The notes: generated by a model from the sequence alone, not told the origin. A DNA stretch of 7,998 bases from Bryobacterales bacterium (GCA_003164075.1 PLRZ01000355.1:5803-13800), one strand, 5' to 3'; shown: positions 1 through 6,140, numbered from the stretch's first letter. A program made the numbers and translations.

Positions 1-119
1 TCGTCCACAAACAGGATTTCGTAGGGCCGCTGAAGCTGATCGAGCACCAGCGTGAGGCGGTCGTACAACGGAAGAATGGAGTGCTCCTCGTTGTGAATCG
101 GGATAACAATCGACAGCAT
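1..119 (-). CDS. Family 2 glycosyltransferase, N-terminal part (cut by window edge)
   Basis: Reading the minus strand from the ATG at 119-117 gives 39 codons that begin MLSIVIPIHNEEHSILPLYD and reach EILFVD at the edge. The pattern of a hydrophobic beta strand, then P-x-H/Y-NEE, then about 25 residues later a strand ending in VDD, is the nucleotide-binding start of GT-A fold family 2 glycosyltransferases, especially dolichol-phosphate-mannose-synthase-like enzymes. These move a sugar from a nucleotide-sugar to a lipid or polymer acceptor at the inner face of the membrane. Only the first strand-helix-strand is present, so acceptor, sugar and any C-terminal membrane segments cannot be told. No clear Shine-Dalgarno sequence lies ahead of the ATG. 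The gene is divergent from the RNA methyltransferase at 146, with only 26 bp between the two starts. Confidence 0.85.
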   Translation of the reverse strand, partial: MLSIVIPIHNEEHSILPLYDRLTLVLDQLQRPYEILFVD

Positions 120-145
120 GGCAGCCAATTGTTTAGCTTAACATC
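120..145. promoter_or_regulatory. Short divergent intergenic region with a near-palindrome
   Basis: Only 26 bp separate the start of the minus-strand glycosyltransferase from the start of the plus-strand RNA methyltransferase. The centre, GTTTAGCTTAAC (131-142), is a near-palindrome around AGCT with one mismatched pair. The plus-strand start has no Shine-Dalgarno sequence. The space is too small for two conventional promoters with leaders, so at least one gene must be read from within its neighbour or with a very short leader. No clean -35/-10 pair was found. Confidence 0.3.
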
Positions 146-673
146 ATGGACCGCGTTCCGTTTCAGGTAACCAGCGCCGGCGCACTGTACCAGGCCATTA
201 CGCAGTTGCCGGTGGCCGTACTGCTGGATAACGTCCGCAGCATGTATAACGTCGGCGCTTTCTTCCGCACCGCCGACGCCGCCGCCATCGAGAAGCTGTA
301 CCTCTGCGGGATCACCGGCCGGCCGCCCAGGAAGGAGATTTCCAAGACGGCGCTGGGCGCGGAAGAGACCGTCGCCTGGGAGCATACTTCGGACCCGGTG
401 GAGTTAATCCGCAGCCTGCGCGGACGCGGATACGAGATCGCCGCCGTGGAGACCAGCATGCACGCCGTGGACCTGTACGATTGGGCGCCGCGTTTCCCCG
501 TCTGCGTGGCCTTCGGGCATGAAGTGGAGGGCCTGCAGCCGGAGATCTCGGCGCTGTGCGACACCTACGTGCGCATTCCCATGTTGGGAACCAAGCACTC
601 CCTCAACGTGGCCACGGCCGGCGGCGTGGTGATGTACGAGCTGCTGCGCAAGTACCGCCAACTGGCGCGGTAG
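146..673 (+). CDS. TrmH/SpoU-family RNA 2'-O-methyltransferase
   Basis: The 175-residue product is a compact SPOUT (trefoil-knot) methyltransferase that moves a methyl group from S-adenosylmethionine to a ribose 2'-OH of tRNA or rRNA in the cytoplasm. All three family motifs are visible. Motif 1 is DNVRSMYNVGAFFRTADA (residues 28-45) with the conserved Asn and Arg. Motif 2 is VAFGHEVEGL (121-130). Motif 3 is IPMLGTKHSLNVATAGG (144-160), part of the knot that holds the cofactor. The KTALGAEETVAW stretch (67-78) is also typical. There is no N-terminal L30e-like substrate-binding domain, so it is a short, TrmH/TrmL-like form rather than an RlmB type. The exact target nucleotide cannot be read from sequence. 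The next gene starts 18 bp downstream on the same strand, so they are probably co-transcribed. The ATG at 146 is the first start in the open frame that fits the family. Confidence 0.9.
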   Translation: MDRVPFQVTSAGALYQAITQLPVAVLLDNVRSMYNVGAFFRTADAAAIEKLYLCGITGRPPRKEISKTALGAEETVAWEHTSDPVELIRSLRGRGYEIAAVETSMHAVDLYDWAPRFPVCVAFGHEVEGLQPEISALCDTYVRIPMLGTKHSLNVATAGGVVMYELLRKYRQLAR

Positions 674-691
674 CCTGCGATACGATAGGAT

Positions 692-1924
692 TTGTCCCAA
701 CCACTGCCCCGTCTGCGCATGACCCTCGACTTCATGCCCTCCCCGTCCCCCGAGGATCCGGGGCTCTTCATCCGCGATCCGTACCGCTTCTCGGATGCCA
801 TGCTGATTGTTCCGCCGCCGCTGGTGGAATGCCTGGAGTGTTTCGATGGGCGCCACAGCGATCTGGACCTGCGGGCCGCCTTGGCGCGCATCACCGGCCG
901 GCTGGAGACCGGGGAAATCGCCCGGCACCTGGTGGAGACTCTGGCGGCGACCGGCTTTCTGGAGGATGAGACCTTCGCGCGTATGCAGCGGGAGAAGCGG
1001 CGCGAGTTCGCCGAAAAGCCGGTGCGCGAGCCGTCGCATGCGGGGTCGGCATATCCCGAGGATCCGCAGGAATTGCGCCGGACGATGGCGGAATACATGG
1101 CGGATGGCGGCGGCGCCCCGGACGCGGCCCCGGTGGACGGCCTGTTCGCCATCGCCGCACCGCACGTGAGCCCGTCGGGCGGGTGGCAATCCTACCAGGC
1201 CGCGTATCGCATGTTGCGGCCCGAGCATCGCGACCGCACGTTCGTGATTCTGGCCACGTCGCATTACGGCGAGCCGGAGAGATTCGGCCTCACGCGCAAG
1301 AACTTCCGCACGCCGCTGGGGGAAAGCCGGACCGATACGCGGATGGTGGACTGGCTGGCGGAACGCGGCGGCAGCTCGGTGGCGATGGAAGATTACTGCC
1401 ACTCCTTCGAGCACACCGTAGAGCTGCAGATGATTTTCCTGCAGCACCTGATGGGGGCGAACGTGAAGGTGCTGCCGATTCTGTGCGGATCGTACGCGCA
1501 CAGCATCTATCGGGGCGGCAAGCCCGAGGACAACGACGGCGTGAAGCGTTTCCTCGACGCCCTGACGGAACTGCGCGACCGCGAGGGCGACCGCCTGTTC
1601 TGGATTCTGGGCGTCGATATGGCCCACATGGGCGCGCGGTACCAGGATAATTTCGAGGCTGTCGCGGGCCAGGGCGTGATGGAGGATGTCGCCGGACGCG
1701 ACGAACAGCGGATCGCGCGCATCAACGCCATGGACGCGCCAGGCTTCTGGGACCTGGTGCAGGAGCGCCACGACGATTTGAAATGGTGCGGGTCGTCGCC
1801 GTTCTATACGTTTCTGAAGACGGCGCCGGAAGCTCGCGGCGAGTTACTCCATTACGAGCAGTGGAACATCGACGACCGCAGCGTGGTAAGTTTCGCCGGG
1901 ATGGCGTTCCGGAAAAGCGAGTAG
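692..1924 (+). CDS. Memo-family protein (AmmeMemoRadiSam system protein B type) with N-terminal extension
   Basis: The 410-residue protein has a Memo domain from about residue 115 to the end. Memo proteins resemble extradiol dioxygenases in fold and bind metal. The expected ligand and active-site places are present: H158 in AAPH, H191 in ATSHYG, HSFEHTVELQ (237-246), D309 and H312 in GVDMAHMG, and C366 in WCGSSP. Residues 1-110 form an extra domain not found in eukaryotic MEMO1, with IRDPYRFSDAMLIVPPP and FDGRHSDLDLRAAL motifs seen in some bacterial homologues. I chose the TTG at 692 because it keeps the PLPRLR segment that aligns with homologues; an ATG at 719 is the alternative. AGGA lies only one base ahead of the TTG, so initiation signals are weak. 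Its usual partners, the AMMECR1 protein and a radical SAM enzyme, are not in the window. Biochemical role is unknown. Confidence 0.85.
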   Translation: MSQPLPRLRMTLDFMPSPSPEDPGLFIRDPYRFSDAMLIVPPPLVECLECFDGRHSDLDLRAALARITGRLETGEIARHLVETLAATGFLEDETFARMQREKRREFAEKPVREPSHAGSAYPEDPQELRRTMAEYMADGGGAPDAAPVDGLFAIAAPHVSPSGGWQSYQAAYRMLRPEHRDRTFVILATSHYGEPERFGLTRKNFRTPLGESRTDTRMVDWLAERGGSSVAMEDYCHSFEHTVELQMIFLQHLMGANVKVLPILCGSYAHSIYRGGKPEDNDGVKRFLDALTELRDREGDRLFWILGVDMAHMGARYQDNFEAVAGQGVMEDVAGRDEQRIARINAMDAPGFWDLVQERHDDLKWCGSSPFYTFLKTAPEARGELLHYEQWNIDDRSVVSFAGMAFRKSE

Positions 1925-2011
1925 AGGCTCCCTTGAGGCGTCCGCCGATCCAGCTATCCGCAGTGGCCAGCCAGGCCCATCTTTGCCGCTCAGCCCGCGC
2001 TCCTCTTGGGC

Positions 2012-2263
2012 CTACGCCGGCATTTCATCACCTTTCCGGGGTGTCTTTCCGCCCCTCCGCTTCATGATCTTGTCGAAAGCCTTGAAATCCGCCCGCGCCT
2101 GCCGATCCGCGAAATATTTCGCCGTCTCCAGTGCCGAAACCTTCTCCGCCACCGCCGTGGCAACGAACTGATTGATACTCGTCCGGTCTTCCCGGCTTAA
2201 CCGCTCCACCGCCTCTTTGAGCGAGCGCGGCAACCGTAAGGGATATGTCTGGGTCTCTTTCAT
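2012..2263 (-). CDS. Ribbon-helix-helix antitoxin (CopG/Arc type)
   Basis: This is an 83-residue small protein. Residues 7-48 carry a ribbon-helix-helix fold: a beta strand (TYPLRLPRSL), helix A (KEAVERLSREDR), a turn, then helix B (TSINQFVATAVAEKVSALET). Such proteins dimerise, bind operator DNA through the paired strands, and use a C-terminal tail to mask the toxin. The charged tail (residues 49-83) ending in Lys/Arg-Gly-rich sequence fits that role. Its ATG overlaps the stop codon of the PIN-domain gene (ATGA at 2263-2260), so translation is almost certainly coupled. It most likely neutralises that toxin and autoregulates the pair. The order toxin-antitoxin is the reverse of classical vapBC. 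The gene ends 87 bp from the convergent Memo gene; no convincing terminator lies between. Confidence 0.8.
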   Translation of the reverse strand: MKETQTYPLRLPRSLKEAVERLSREDRTSINQFVATAVAEKVSALETAKYFADRQARADFKAFDKIMKRRGGKTPRKGDEMPA

Positions 2264-2682
2264 CGCTTCATCCTCGCTATCGCTTCTCGCGGGAGCAGGA
2301 CCTCCACGCCAAATTGGGACGGGGCGGTTCCATAATCCCGCACGTTGAATGTCACCACAGCATCGGCCCTGCCGTTGACCGCCGCCTCCAGAACCATCTC
2401 ATCGTTCGGATCGCGCAACTGAGGGCGCCACAGAAAATGTGTTGGCACAGGCTCTCCCATGGCGATGATGGCATCGAGGAAGATCTCCACCTGCTTTTCC
2501 GAAAGCCCGGCCGCCACCCGGTGCTCGGACCTGCGGCAGACGGCTTCGTACTCCAAGGCGAGAGGCACGCTCAGCAACATCGTAGCCTGCTGGAGCCGCA
2601 CTGCCCGGAGAATGGCGGCGGATGCGCCCGCTGGACTCCGCATGGCGGCGACTACGGCATCGGTATCCAAAACCAATCTCAC
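2260..2682 (-). CDS. PIN-domain toxin, putative endoribonuclease
   Basis: The 140-residue protein is a complete PIN domain of the 'putative toxin-antitoxin system toxin component, PIN family' type. The metal-binding acidic residues are visible: D6 in LVLDTDAVV, E44/E46 in LALEYEAV, and D91/D94 in LRDPNDEMVLEAAV, followed by GRADAVVTFNVRDY (104-117) with a late Asp. PIN toxins cut RNA in a magnesium-dependent way and stop growth when the antitoxin is lost. The start is GTG at 2682-2680, with a weak AGG four bases ahead; no ATG exists in this frame at the N-terminus, and this start puts the first strand in place. The antitoxin gene follows with a 4-bp overlap. A 56-codon permease remnant ends 13 bp upstream on the same strand, so the pair may be read from whatever promoter that broken gene had. 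Confidence 0.85.
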   Translation of the reverse strand: MRLVLDTDAVVAAMRSPAGASAAILRAVRLQQATMLLSVPLALEYEAVCRRSEHRVAAGLSEKQVEIFLDAIIAMGEPVPTHFLWRPQLRDPNDEMVLEAAVNGRADAVVTFNVRDYGTAPSQFGVEVLLPREAIARMKR

Positions 2683-2695
2683 ATCGCCTACGATA

Positions 2696-2866
2696 TCACA
2701 TCATCCGCGATGTCACTCTCATGGCAAAGAATCCCGGCGTCACGTGGGCCGCTTGGACAAACCGTGGAACATGGAAAGAGATCAGCGCCGCGGCCGTGAA
2801 TCCGGGACTGTGCCGCAGACGCCGCAGCGCCAACCGCATCTCGTGAAGGGATGTCGCCATGCCCAT
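2696..2866 (-). pseudogene. Remnant of a MacB-like (acidobacterial ADOP-type) ABC permease
   Basis: A 56-codon frame on the minus strand starts at ATG 2866 (or 2860) and ends at TGA 2698-2696. Residues 9-28, EMRLALRRLRHSPGFTAAAL, match the cytoplasmic N-terminus typical of acidobacterial MacB-like permeases (pattern RYALRRLRRSPGFTAVAL). These proteins usually have about 800 residues. Here the similarity stops after residue 31, where the first membrane helix should begin. A later piece, VTPGFFAMRV (42-51), resembles a motif found in the periplasmic part of the same family (V-[ST]-P-x-[FY]-F). That suggests a large internal deletion that joined two distant parts, followed by a stop. Such permeases export small molecules or lipoproteins with an ATPase partner; this piece cannot. 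The first match is clear from memory of the family; the second is weaker. Confidence 0.65.
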
Positions 2867-3002
2867 ATCTTACTGCTGACCATACGGCAGGGTCGCGGGA
2901 TCGGGACAGCCACCAGAGGTTGCCCGTTTGGACCGCCCGGAGATTCCGGCAATCTCGTTCAAGACGCAACGCTGGTTGCCGCTGGACCGCTCGTGGAGTA
3001 CG

Positions 3003-3033
3003 TTGTTTTCCTAAACTCCCGCCCTGCTATCAT
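3003..3033 (+). promoter_or_regulatory. Probable der promoter, near-leaderless
   Basis: An extended -10 is seen: TG at 3025-3026 followed by TATCAT at 3028-3033, one mismatch from TATAAT. A weak -35, TTGTTT, lies at 3003-3008 with a 19-bp spacer. Transcription would start near 3040, about three bases ahead of the der ATG at 3043, so the mRNA would have almost no leader. No Shine-Dalgarno sequence precedes the ATG, which agrees. The 2867-3002 stretch to the left holds no recognisable gene. Confidence 0.5.
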
Positions 3034-3042
3034 TAAAGATAC

Positions 3043-4368
3043 ATGTCCAATGCTATTCCCACAGTGGTCATTGTGGGCCGGCCCAACGTTGGAAAGTCCA
3101 CACTCTTCAATCGAATTACAGGACAGCGGCGCGCGATTGTCGGCGATGAGCCCGGCATCACCCGCGACCGCCTCCATGGGCAGGCTGAACACGAGGGCCG
3201 CCACTTCGAACTGATAGACACCGGCGGCATCGTCGTCGAAGATCAGGAGTACATCCCGGCCCAGATTCTCCACCAGGCCGAGGTGGCCCTGCGCAAGGCA
3301 GCCCACATCATCTTCCTGGTGGACGGGCGCGCCGAGATCACCGGCTCAGACCGCGACCTGGCTCGCATGCTGATCAAACTCGGCAAACCGGTCTCCCTGG
3401 CGGTCAATAAAGTGGATACCGTGGACCGGGAAGGGCTGGCCAACGAATTCTACGGCCTGGGAATCGCGGACGTATTTCCCCTCTCGGCCGAGCACGGCAC
3501 CGGTGTCTATGCGCTCCTGGACCGCGTCACCGCCGGTTTCCCCGCGGGAGAAGTGACGGCCACTCCCAGCAACGAAAACGTACCCGAAGGCATCAAGGTG
3601 GCCATCATCGGCCGCCCCAACGTGGGGAAATCCACGCTTCTGAATACCCTCACGGGGCAGGAACGCGCCATCGTTTCGCCCATCGCCGGCACTACCCGCG
3701 ACGCGGTAGACGAGAAGATCACCCGCGGCGGCGCGGATTACGTCTTCGTGGACACCGCCGGCATTCGCCGCAAGGGCAAGACTCGCGATATGGCCGAAAA
3801 ACTGAGCGTGGTGATGGCGCGCCGCCACATCCGCATGGCGCACGTGGTGCTGCTGGTGCTGGATGCCACCGAAGGCGTGGTGGCGCTCGATACCACCATC
3901 GCAGGCTACGCCCACGAAGGCGGCCGTGCGGTGATTATTTGCGTGAATAAATGGGACGAAGTCAAGGGACAGAAGGGACAGAAAAAGGGCGAATTCGAGC
4001 AGAATATCCGCGACGAATTCAAATTCCTGGACTATGCGCCCATCGTATTTCTATCCGCCCTTACCGGCGCCGGCGTGGAGCCGCTTTTCAAACTGATCCG
4101 CGAATGCTACGAATCGGCCTCCCGGCGCATTTCCACCGGCGAATTGAACCGCTTCGTGGAGCACCTGAAATTCGAAGAACGTAAGATTTTTTACATTACC
4201 CAGCACTCCATCCGGCCTCCGGCGTTCGCCGTTTTCGTGGATCGCGGCGGCCCGCTGCACTTCTCGCATGAGCGCCACCTGGCCAATCGGATCCGCCGGC
4301 AGTTCGGATTTCGCGGCACGCCCATCCTCATCGAGACGCGAGCCAAGGGCTCAGCGCGCAAACCATAA
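3043..4368 (+). CDS. der: Der (EngA), tandem GTPase for 50S ribosome assembly
   Basis: This 441-residue protein has two consecutive GTP-binding domains and a C-terminal KH-like domain, an arrangement unique to Der/EngA. First domain: P-loop GRPNVGKST (12-20), switch PGITRD (37-42), DTGG (59-62) and NKVD (122-125). Second domain: P-loop GRPNVGKST (190-198), AGTTRD (215-220), DTAG (237-240) and NKWD (302-305). The KH-like domain runs from about residue 350 to the end. Der is an essential cytoplasmic factor that binds the large ribosomal subunit and helps its late maturation. Length and motifs are normal and nothing looks broken. The start ATG at 3043 gives the usual short strand before the first P-loop. 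It is followed after 89 bp by the bactofilin gene on the same strand, which appears to have its own signals. No terminator hairpin was found in that gap. Confidence 0.97.
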   Translation: MSNAIPTVVIVGRPNVGKSTLFNRITGQRRAIVGDEPGITRDRLHGQAEHEGRHFELIDTGGIVVEDQEYIPAQILHQAEVALRKAAHIIFLVDGRAEITGSDRDLARMLIKLGKPVSLAVNKVDTVDREGLANEFYGLGIADVFPLSAEHGTGVYALLDRVTAGFPAGEVTATPSNENVPEGIKVAIIGRPNVGKSTLLNTLTGQERAIVSPIAGTTRDAVDEKITRGGADYVFVDTAGIRRKGKTRDMAEKLSVVMARRHIRMAHVVLLVLDATEGVVALDTTIAGYAHEGGRAVIICVNKWDEVKGQKGQKKGEFEQNIRDEFKFLDYAPIVFLSALTGAGVEPLFKLIRECYESASRRISTGELNRFVEHLKFEERKIFYITQHSIRPPAFAVFVDRGGPLHFSHERHLANRIRRQFGFRGTPILIETRAKGSARKP

Positions 4369-4372
4369 CATA

Positions 4373-4429
4373 TTGACATTGCCATTTCCGGGGACGACCC
4401 TTAGACTAGAGAGCAGCATCATGTATAAC
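4373..4429 (+). promoter_or_regulatory. Candidate promoter elements ahead of the bactofilin gene
   Basis: A perfect TTGACA lies at 4373-4378, just after the der stop. The nearest -10-like box, TAGACT (4402-4407), is 23 bp away, too far for a standard promoter. A second reading uses TAGACT as a weak -35 and TATAAC (4424-4429, one mismatch from TATAAT) as the -10 with a 16-bp spacer, which puts the mRNA start near 4436. The second fits the position of the Shine-Dalgarno sequence better. Confidence 0.35.
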
Positions 4430-4443
4430 GTATTCATATTCGC

Positions 4444-4449
4444 AGGAGG
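4444..4449 (+). promoter_or_regulatory. Strong ribosome binding site of the bactofilin gene
   Basis: AGGAGG lies eight bases ahead of the ATG at 4458. This is the clearest Shine-Dalgarno sequence in the window and fixes the bactofilin start. It contrasts with der and the Panacea gene, which have none. Confidence 0.85.
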
Positions 4450-4457
4450 GCGGCAGC

Positions 4458-5039
4458 ATGTGGAATAAGCGCCGAGACGAGGATCCGCCAAAACCCTTCA
4501 CCCCTCAGGTATCGCAAGCCGCTACGCCCGCCGCGGCCAGCGCGCCCGCTCCGGTAACGCATAATCCGGTGGACGTGAAAAAGGAGATAACATCCGTGTC
4601 CAGCACGCCCGTATCAAGATTCGAGCCAGCCAATAGCGCCAATTCAATCGGAAAATCGGTCAAAGTGGTGGGCCAGATTTTCAGCAAGGAAGATCTCTTC
4701 GTGGATGGCACGGTGGAAGGCACGCTGGAAGCTTCCGAACACAAGTTGACCATCGGGCCGCATGGCACCATACAGGCCTCCATTAAGGCGCGCGAAGTCT
4801 TGGTCCTGGGAACCATACAGGGCAACGTGGAAGCCTTCGAGCGCCTGGAGATTCGCAAGGATGCCAAATTGCTGGGCGACATCCGTACCGCCCGCATCGT
4901 CATCGAAGACGGCGCCTATTTCAAAGGCAGCATCGACATCATCAAACCCGAGCCCGTAAAAGCGTCCGCCAAGCCGGCTGCCGCCGCTGCGGCTCCCACT
5001 TCCGCGGCTCCGGCTCCCATGGCGGAGAACCGGCGATAA
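4458..5039 (+). CDS. Bactofilin, polymer-forming cytoskeletal protein
   Basis: The 193-residue product has the three-part layout of bactofilins. Residues 1-60 are a disordered, Pro/Ala-rich head (with ATPAAASAPAP). Residues 62-163 form the bactofilin domain, a right-handed beta-helix built from short repeats such as VKVVGQIFSKEDLFVDGTVEGTL, LTIGPHGTIQASI, VLVLGTIQGNV, LEIRKDAKLLGDI and IVIEDGAYFKGSI. A Pro/Ala-rich tail follows (164-193). Bactofilins self-assemble without nucleotide into filaments or patches at the inner face of the membrane, and act as scaffolds for envelope and shape-determining proteins in other bacteria. Length is usual. The methyltransferase begins 15 bp downstream, so the two are probably one transcript. 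A head without a hydrophobic membrane helix suggests membrane contact, if any, is through the short N-terminal MWNKRR segment; that is inference. Confidence 0.93.
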   Translation: MWNKRRDEDPPKPFTPQVSQAATPAAASAPAPVTHNPVDVKKEITSVSSTPVSRFEPANSANSIGKSVKVVGQIFSKEDLFVDGTVEGTLEASEHKLTIGPHGTIQASIKAREVLVLGTIQGNVEAFERLEIRKDAKLLGDIRTARIVIEDGAYFKGSIDIIKPEPVKASAKPAAAAAAPTSAAPAPMAENRR

Positions 5040-5046
5040 TCCAGCG

Positions 5047-5085
5047 GTGAACCCATGTGGTTTCCTGGCTCCAGGTGGGGTTCAC
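5047..5085 (+). promoter_or_regulatory. Hairpin covering the start codon of the methyltransferase gene
   Basis: GTGAACCC (5047-5054) pairs perfectly with GGGTTCAC (5078-5085). Inside it, CCTGG (5064-5068) faces CCAGG (5071-5075). The ATG of the methyltransferase (5055-5057) lies immediately inside the outer stem, and the GGTGA that could serve as ribosome binding site (5046-5050) lies mostly in its 5' arm. There is no T tract, so it is not a standard terminator. It may hold back translation unless ribosomes arriving from the bactofilin gene open it. Confidence 0.45.
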
Positions 5086-5738
5086 GGGGCGATCCGCCGG
5101 GCGATAGCGGTCCCGGACGGCAGCCGGCTTCCTCGCGCACTGTCCCTGCTCAGGACGGATCGAGTACGCGCGCCAGCCGCGGTCTGGAAGAATTCTTCCA
5201 CCATATCCACGGCTTGTCCGGGCTTACCCTCCTGGATTTGGGCGGCGCCACGCAGCAGAACGTGAGCTTCATCACCGATCTGGGACACCGCCTCTACTCC
5301 GAGAATTTTCTGCAGATTCTGAGCGAAACGGTCGGGCCGGATGGAGTGGCCGACCAGTCCAACCCGGGCCGTATCGAATACTTCCTGCGCCAGACTCTGG
5401 ATTACCCGGAAGGCCATTTCGATGGCATTCTGGTCTGGGACGTTTTGGAGCACATGGCGCCGGCGCTGCTTGCGGCCGTGGTGGAGCGGCTGCACAAAAT
5501 CGTGCGGCCGGGCGGTTATCTGCTGGCATTCTTCCACGCCGACGATAAGCTGGAGTCCGTCCCCCACTACGCTTTTCGGATCCTGGACGTGAAGAATCTG
5601 CAAGTGTTGCAGCACGGTACCCGCCGGCCGGTCCAACTCTTCAACAACCGCAGCCTGGAAAAGCTTTTTGCGGGTTCCGATTCGGTGAAATTCTTCCTCA
5701 CCAAGGACCGCCTTCGCGAAGTAGTGGTCAAAGCGTAA
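5055..5738 (+). CDS. Class I SAM-dependent methyltransferase, substrate unknown
   Basis: The 227-residue protein shows a Rossmann-type methyltransferase core. Motif I, which binds S-adenosylmethionine, is LLDLGGATQ (59-67). The acidic end of the second strand is YSENF (81-85). The motif around strand 4 is FDGILVWDVLEHM (122-134), and after helix D comes VRPGGYLLAFFH (150-161). The signature VWDVLEHM followed by RPGG is typical of small-molecule or lipid/quinone-type methyltransferases of the Methyltransf_11/25 kind. The first 45 residues are Gly/Pro/Arg-rich and look disordered. It follows the bactofilin gene closely, so it may act on envelope material, but that is inference from position. 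The ATG at 5055 is the only good start near the gene junction; a hairpin covers it. No membrane segment or signal peptide is seen. Confidence 0.82.
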   Translation: MWFPGSRWGSRGDPPGDSGPGRQPASSRTVPAQDGSSTRASRGLEEFFHHIHGLSGLTLLDLGGATQQNVSFITDLGHRLYSENFLQILSETVGPDGVADQSNPGRIEYFLRQTLDYPEGHFDGILVWDVLEHMAPALLAAVVERLHKIVRPGGYLLAFFHADDKLESVPHYAFRILDVKNLQVLQHGTRRPVQLFNNRSLEKLFAGSDSVKFFLTKDRLREVVVKA

Positions 5739-5822
5739 ACCATCGCGCGGGGAGTGCTTAACCGGCTAATCCTCGGAGCGGGAGAAGCTGAGAGGCGGAC
5801 CGGGCGGTTGAGCCCGTTCAGG

Positions 5823-5842
5823 GGCACTCGCAAACAAGTGCC
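5823..5842. terminator. Hairpin downstream of the methyltransferase, possible terminator
   Basis: GGCACT (5823-5828) and AGTGCC (5837-5842) form a perfect 6-bp stem with an 8-base loop, 85 bp after the methyltransferase stop. The following sequence is A/T-richer with TTTCTTTT at 5857-5864, but no T run follows directly, so it would be a weak intrinsic terminator at best. It may instead belong to the structured region that follows. Confidence 0.3.
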
Positions 5843-5951
5843 GTCAAATGAAAACCTTTCTTTTCCAATTGATTTTTCCCAAATCCAGACCGCCTGAAGT
5901 CGCGGAATTTGGGTTGACCCCGCTTCCGTGGTGCTGGTACTCTTGCCTGCT

Positions 5952-6084
5952 GGGTCGAGACTCTGACCTCCTGATGTCGTGGAGTGAGAGTACTCTCTTC
6001 GAGTCCGGAGCGGTGGCTCGGTCCGATTCCTCGGCAGTTCCGGGATGCCGGTGACATCAGGAGCTCAGAGTCTCTTCTCGACCC
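5952..6084. repeat. Long imperfect inverted repeat enclosing several hairpins
   Basis: The arm at 5952-5978 (27 bases, starts GGGTCGAGACTCTGAC) pairs with 6053-6084 (starts GACATCAGGAG, ends CGACCC). One mismatch (5968 against 6063/6064) and one 4-base bulge (TTCT, near 6075-6078) are the only faults. The 74-base loop holds more symmetry: the palindrome GAGAGTACTCTC (5986-5997), CCGGAGC/GCTCGG (6005-6011 / 6016-6021), and CGGCA/TGCCG (6032-6036 / 6046-6050). Just outside, CTCT-TCG-AGAG (6084-6094) forms one more hairpin. CTCTTCGAG occurs twice (5995-6003 and 6084-6092). As RNA or cruciform DNA this would be a closing stem with a multi-branched interior. I do not recognise it as a known RNA family or terminal repeat of a known element. 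Confidence 0.7.
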
Positions 6085-6140
6085 TCTTCGAGAGCGGCAG
6101 TGGGCGTCGGGGAGCGCCGAGATGAGTCTCTGGCCCAGAG

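Noticed and set aside
404..1771. A 455-codon open frame on the minus strand opposite the RNA methyltransferase and Memo genes.
   Set aside because: It mirrors two well-supported plus-strand genes, its protein is His/Arg/Ala-rich with no family motif, and long antisense frames are expected from the strong third-position GC bias.
1925..2011. Search for a bidirectional terminator between the convergent Memo and antitoxin genes.
   Set aside because: Only a 4-bp GGCC stem near 1967-1980 was found, with no T tract on either strand.
2867..3002. Search for a gene or further permease pieces between the remnant and der.
   Set aside because: Frames on both strands are short and unlike any family; nothing could be supported.
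3346..3915. A 189-codon minus-strand frame within der.
   Set aside because: It lies wholly inside the unmistakable Der sequence and shows no motif of its own.
5082..5636. A 184-codon minus-strand frame opposite the methyltransferase gene.
   Set aside because: It is the antisense shadow of a methyltransferase with clear SAM-binding motifs.
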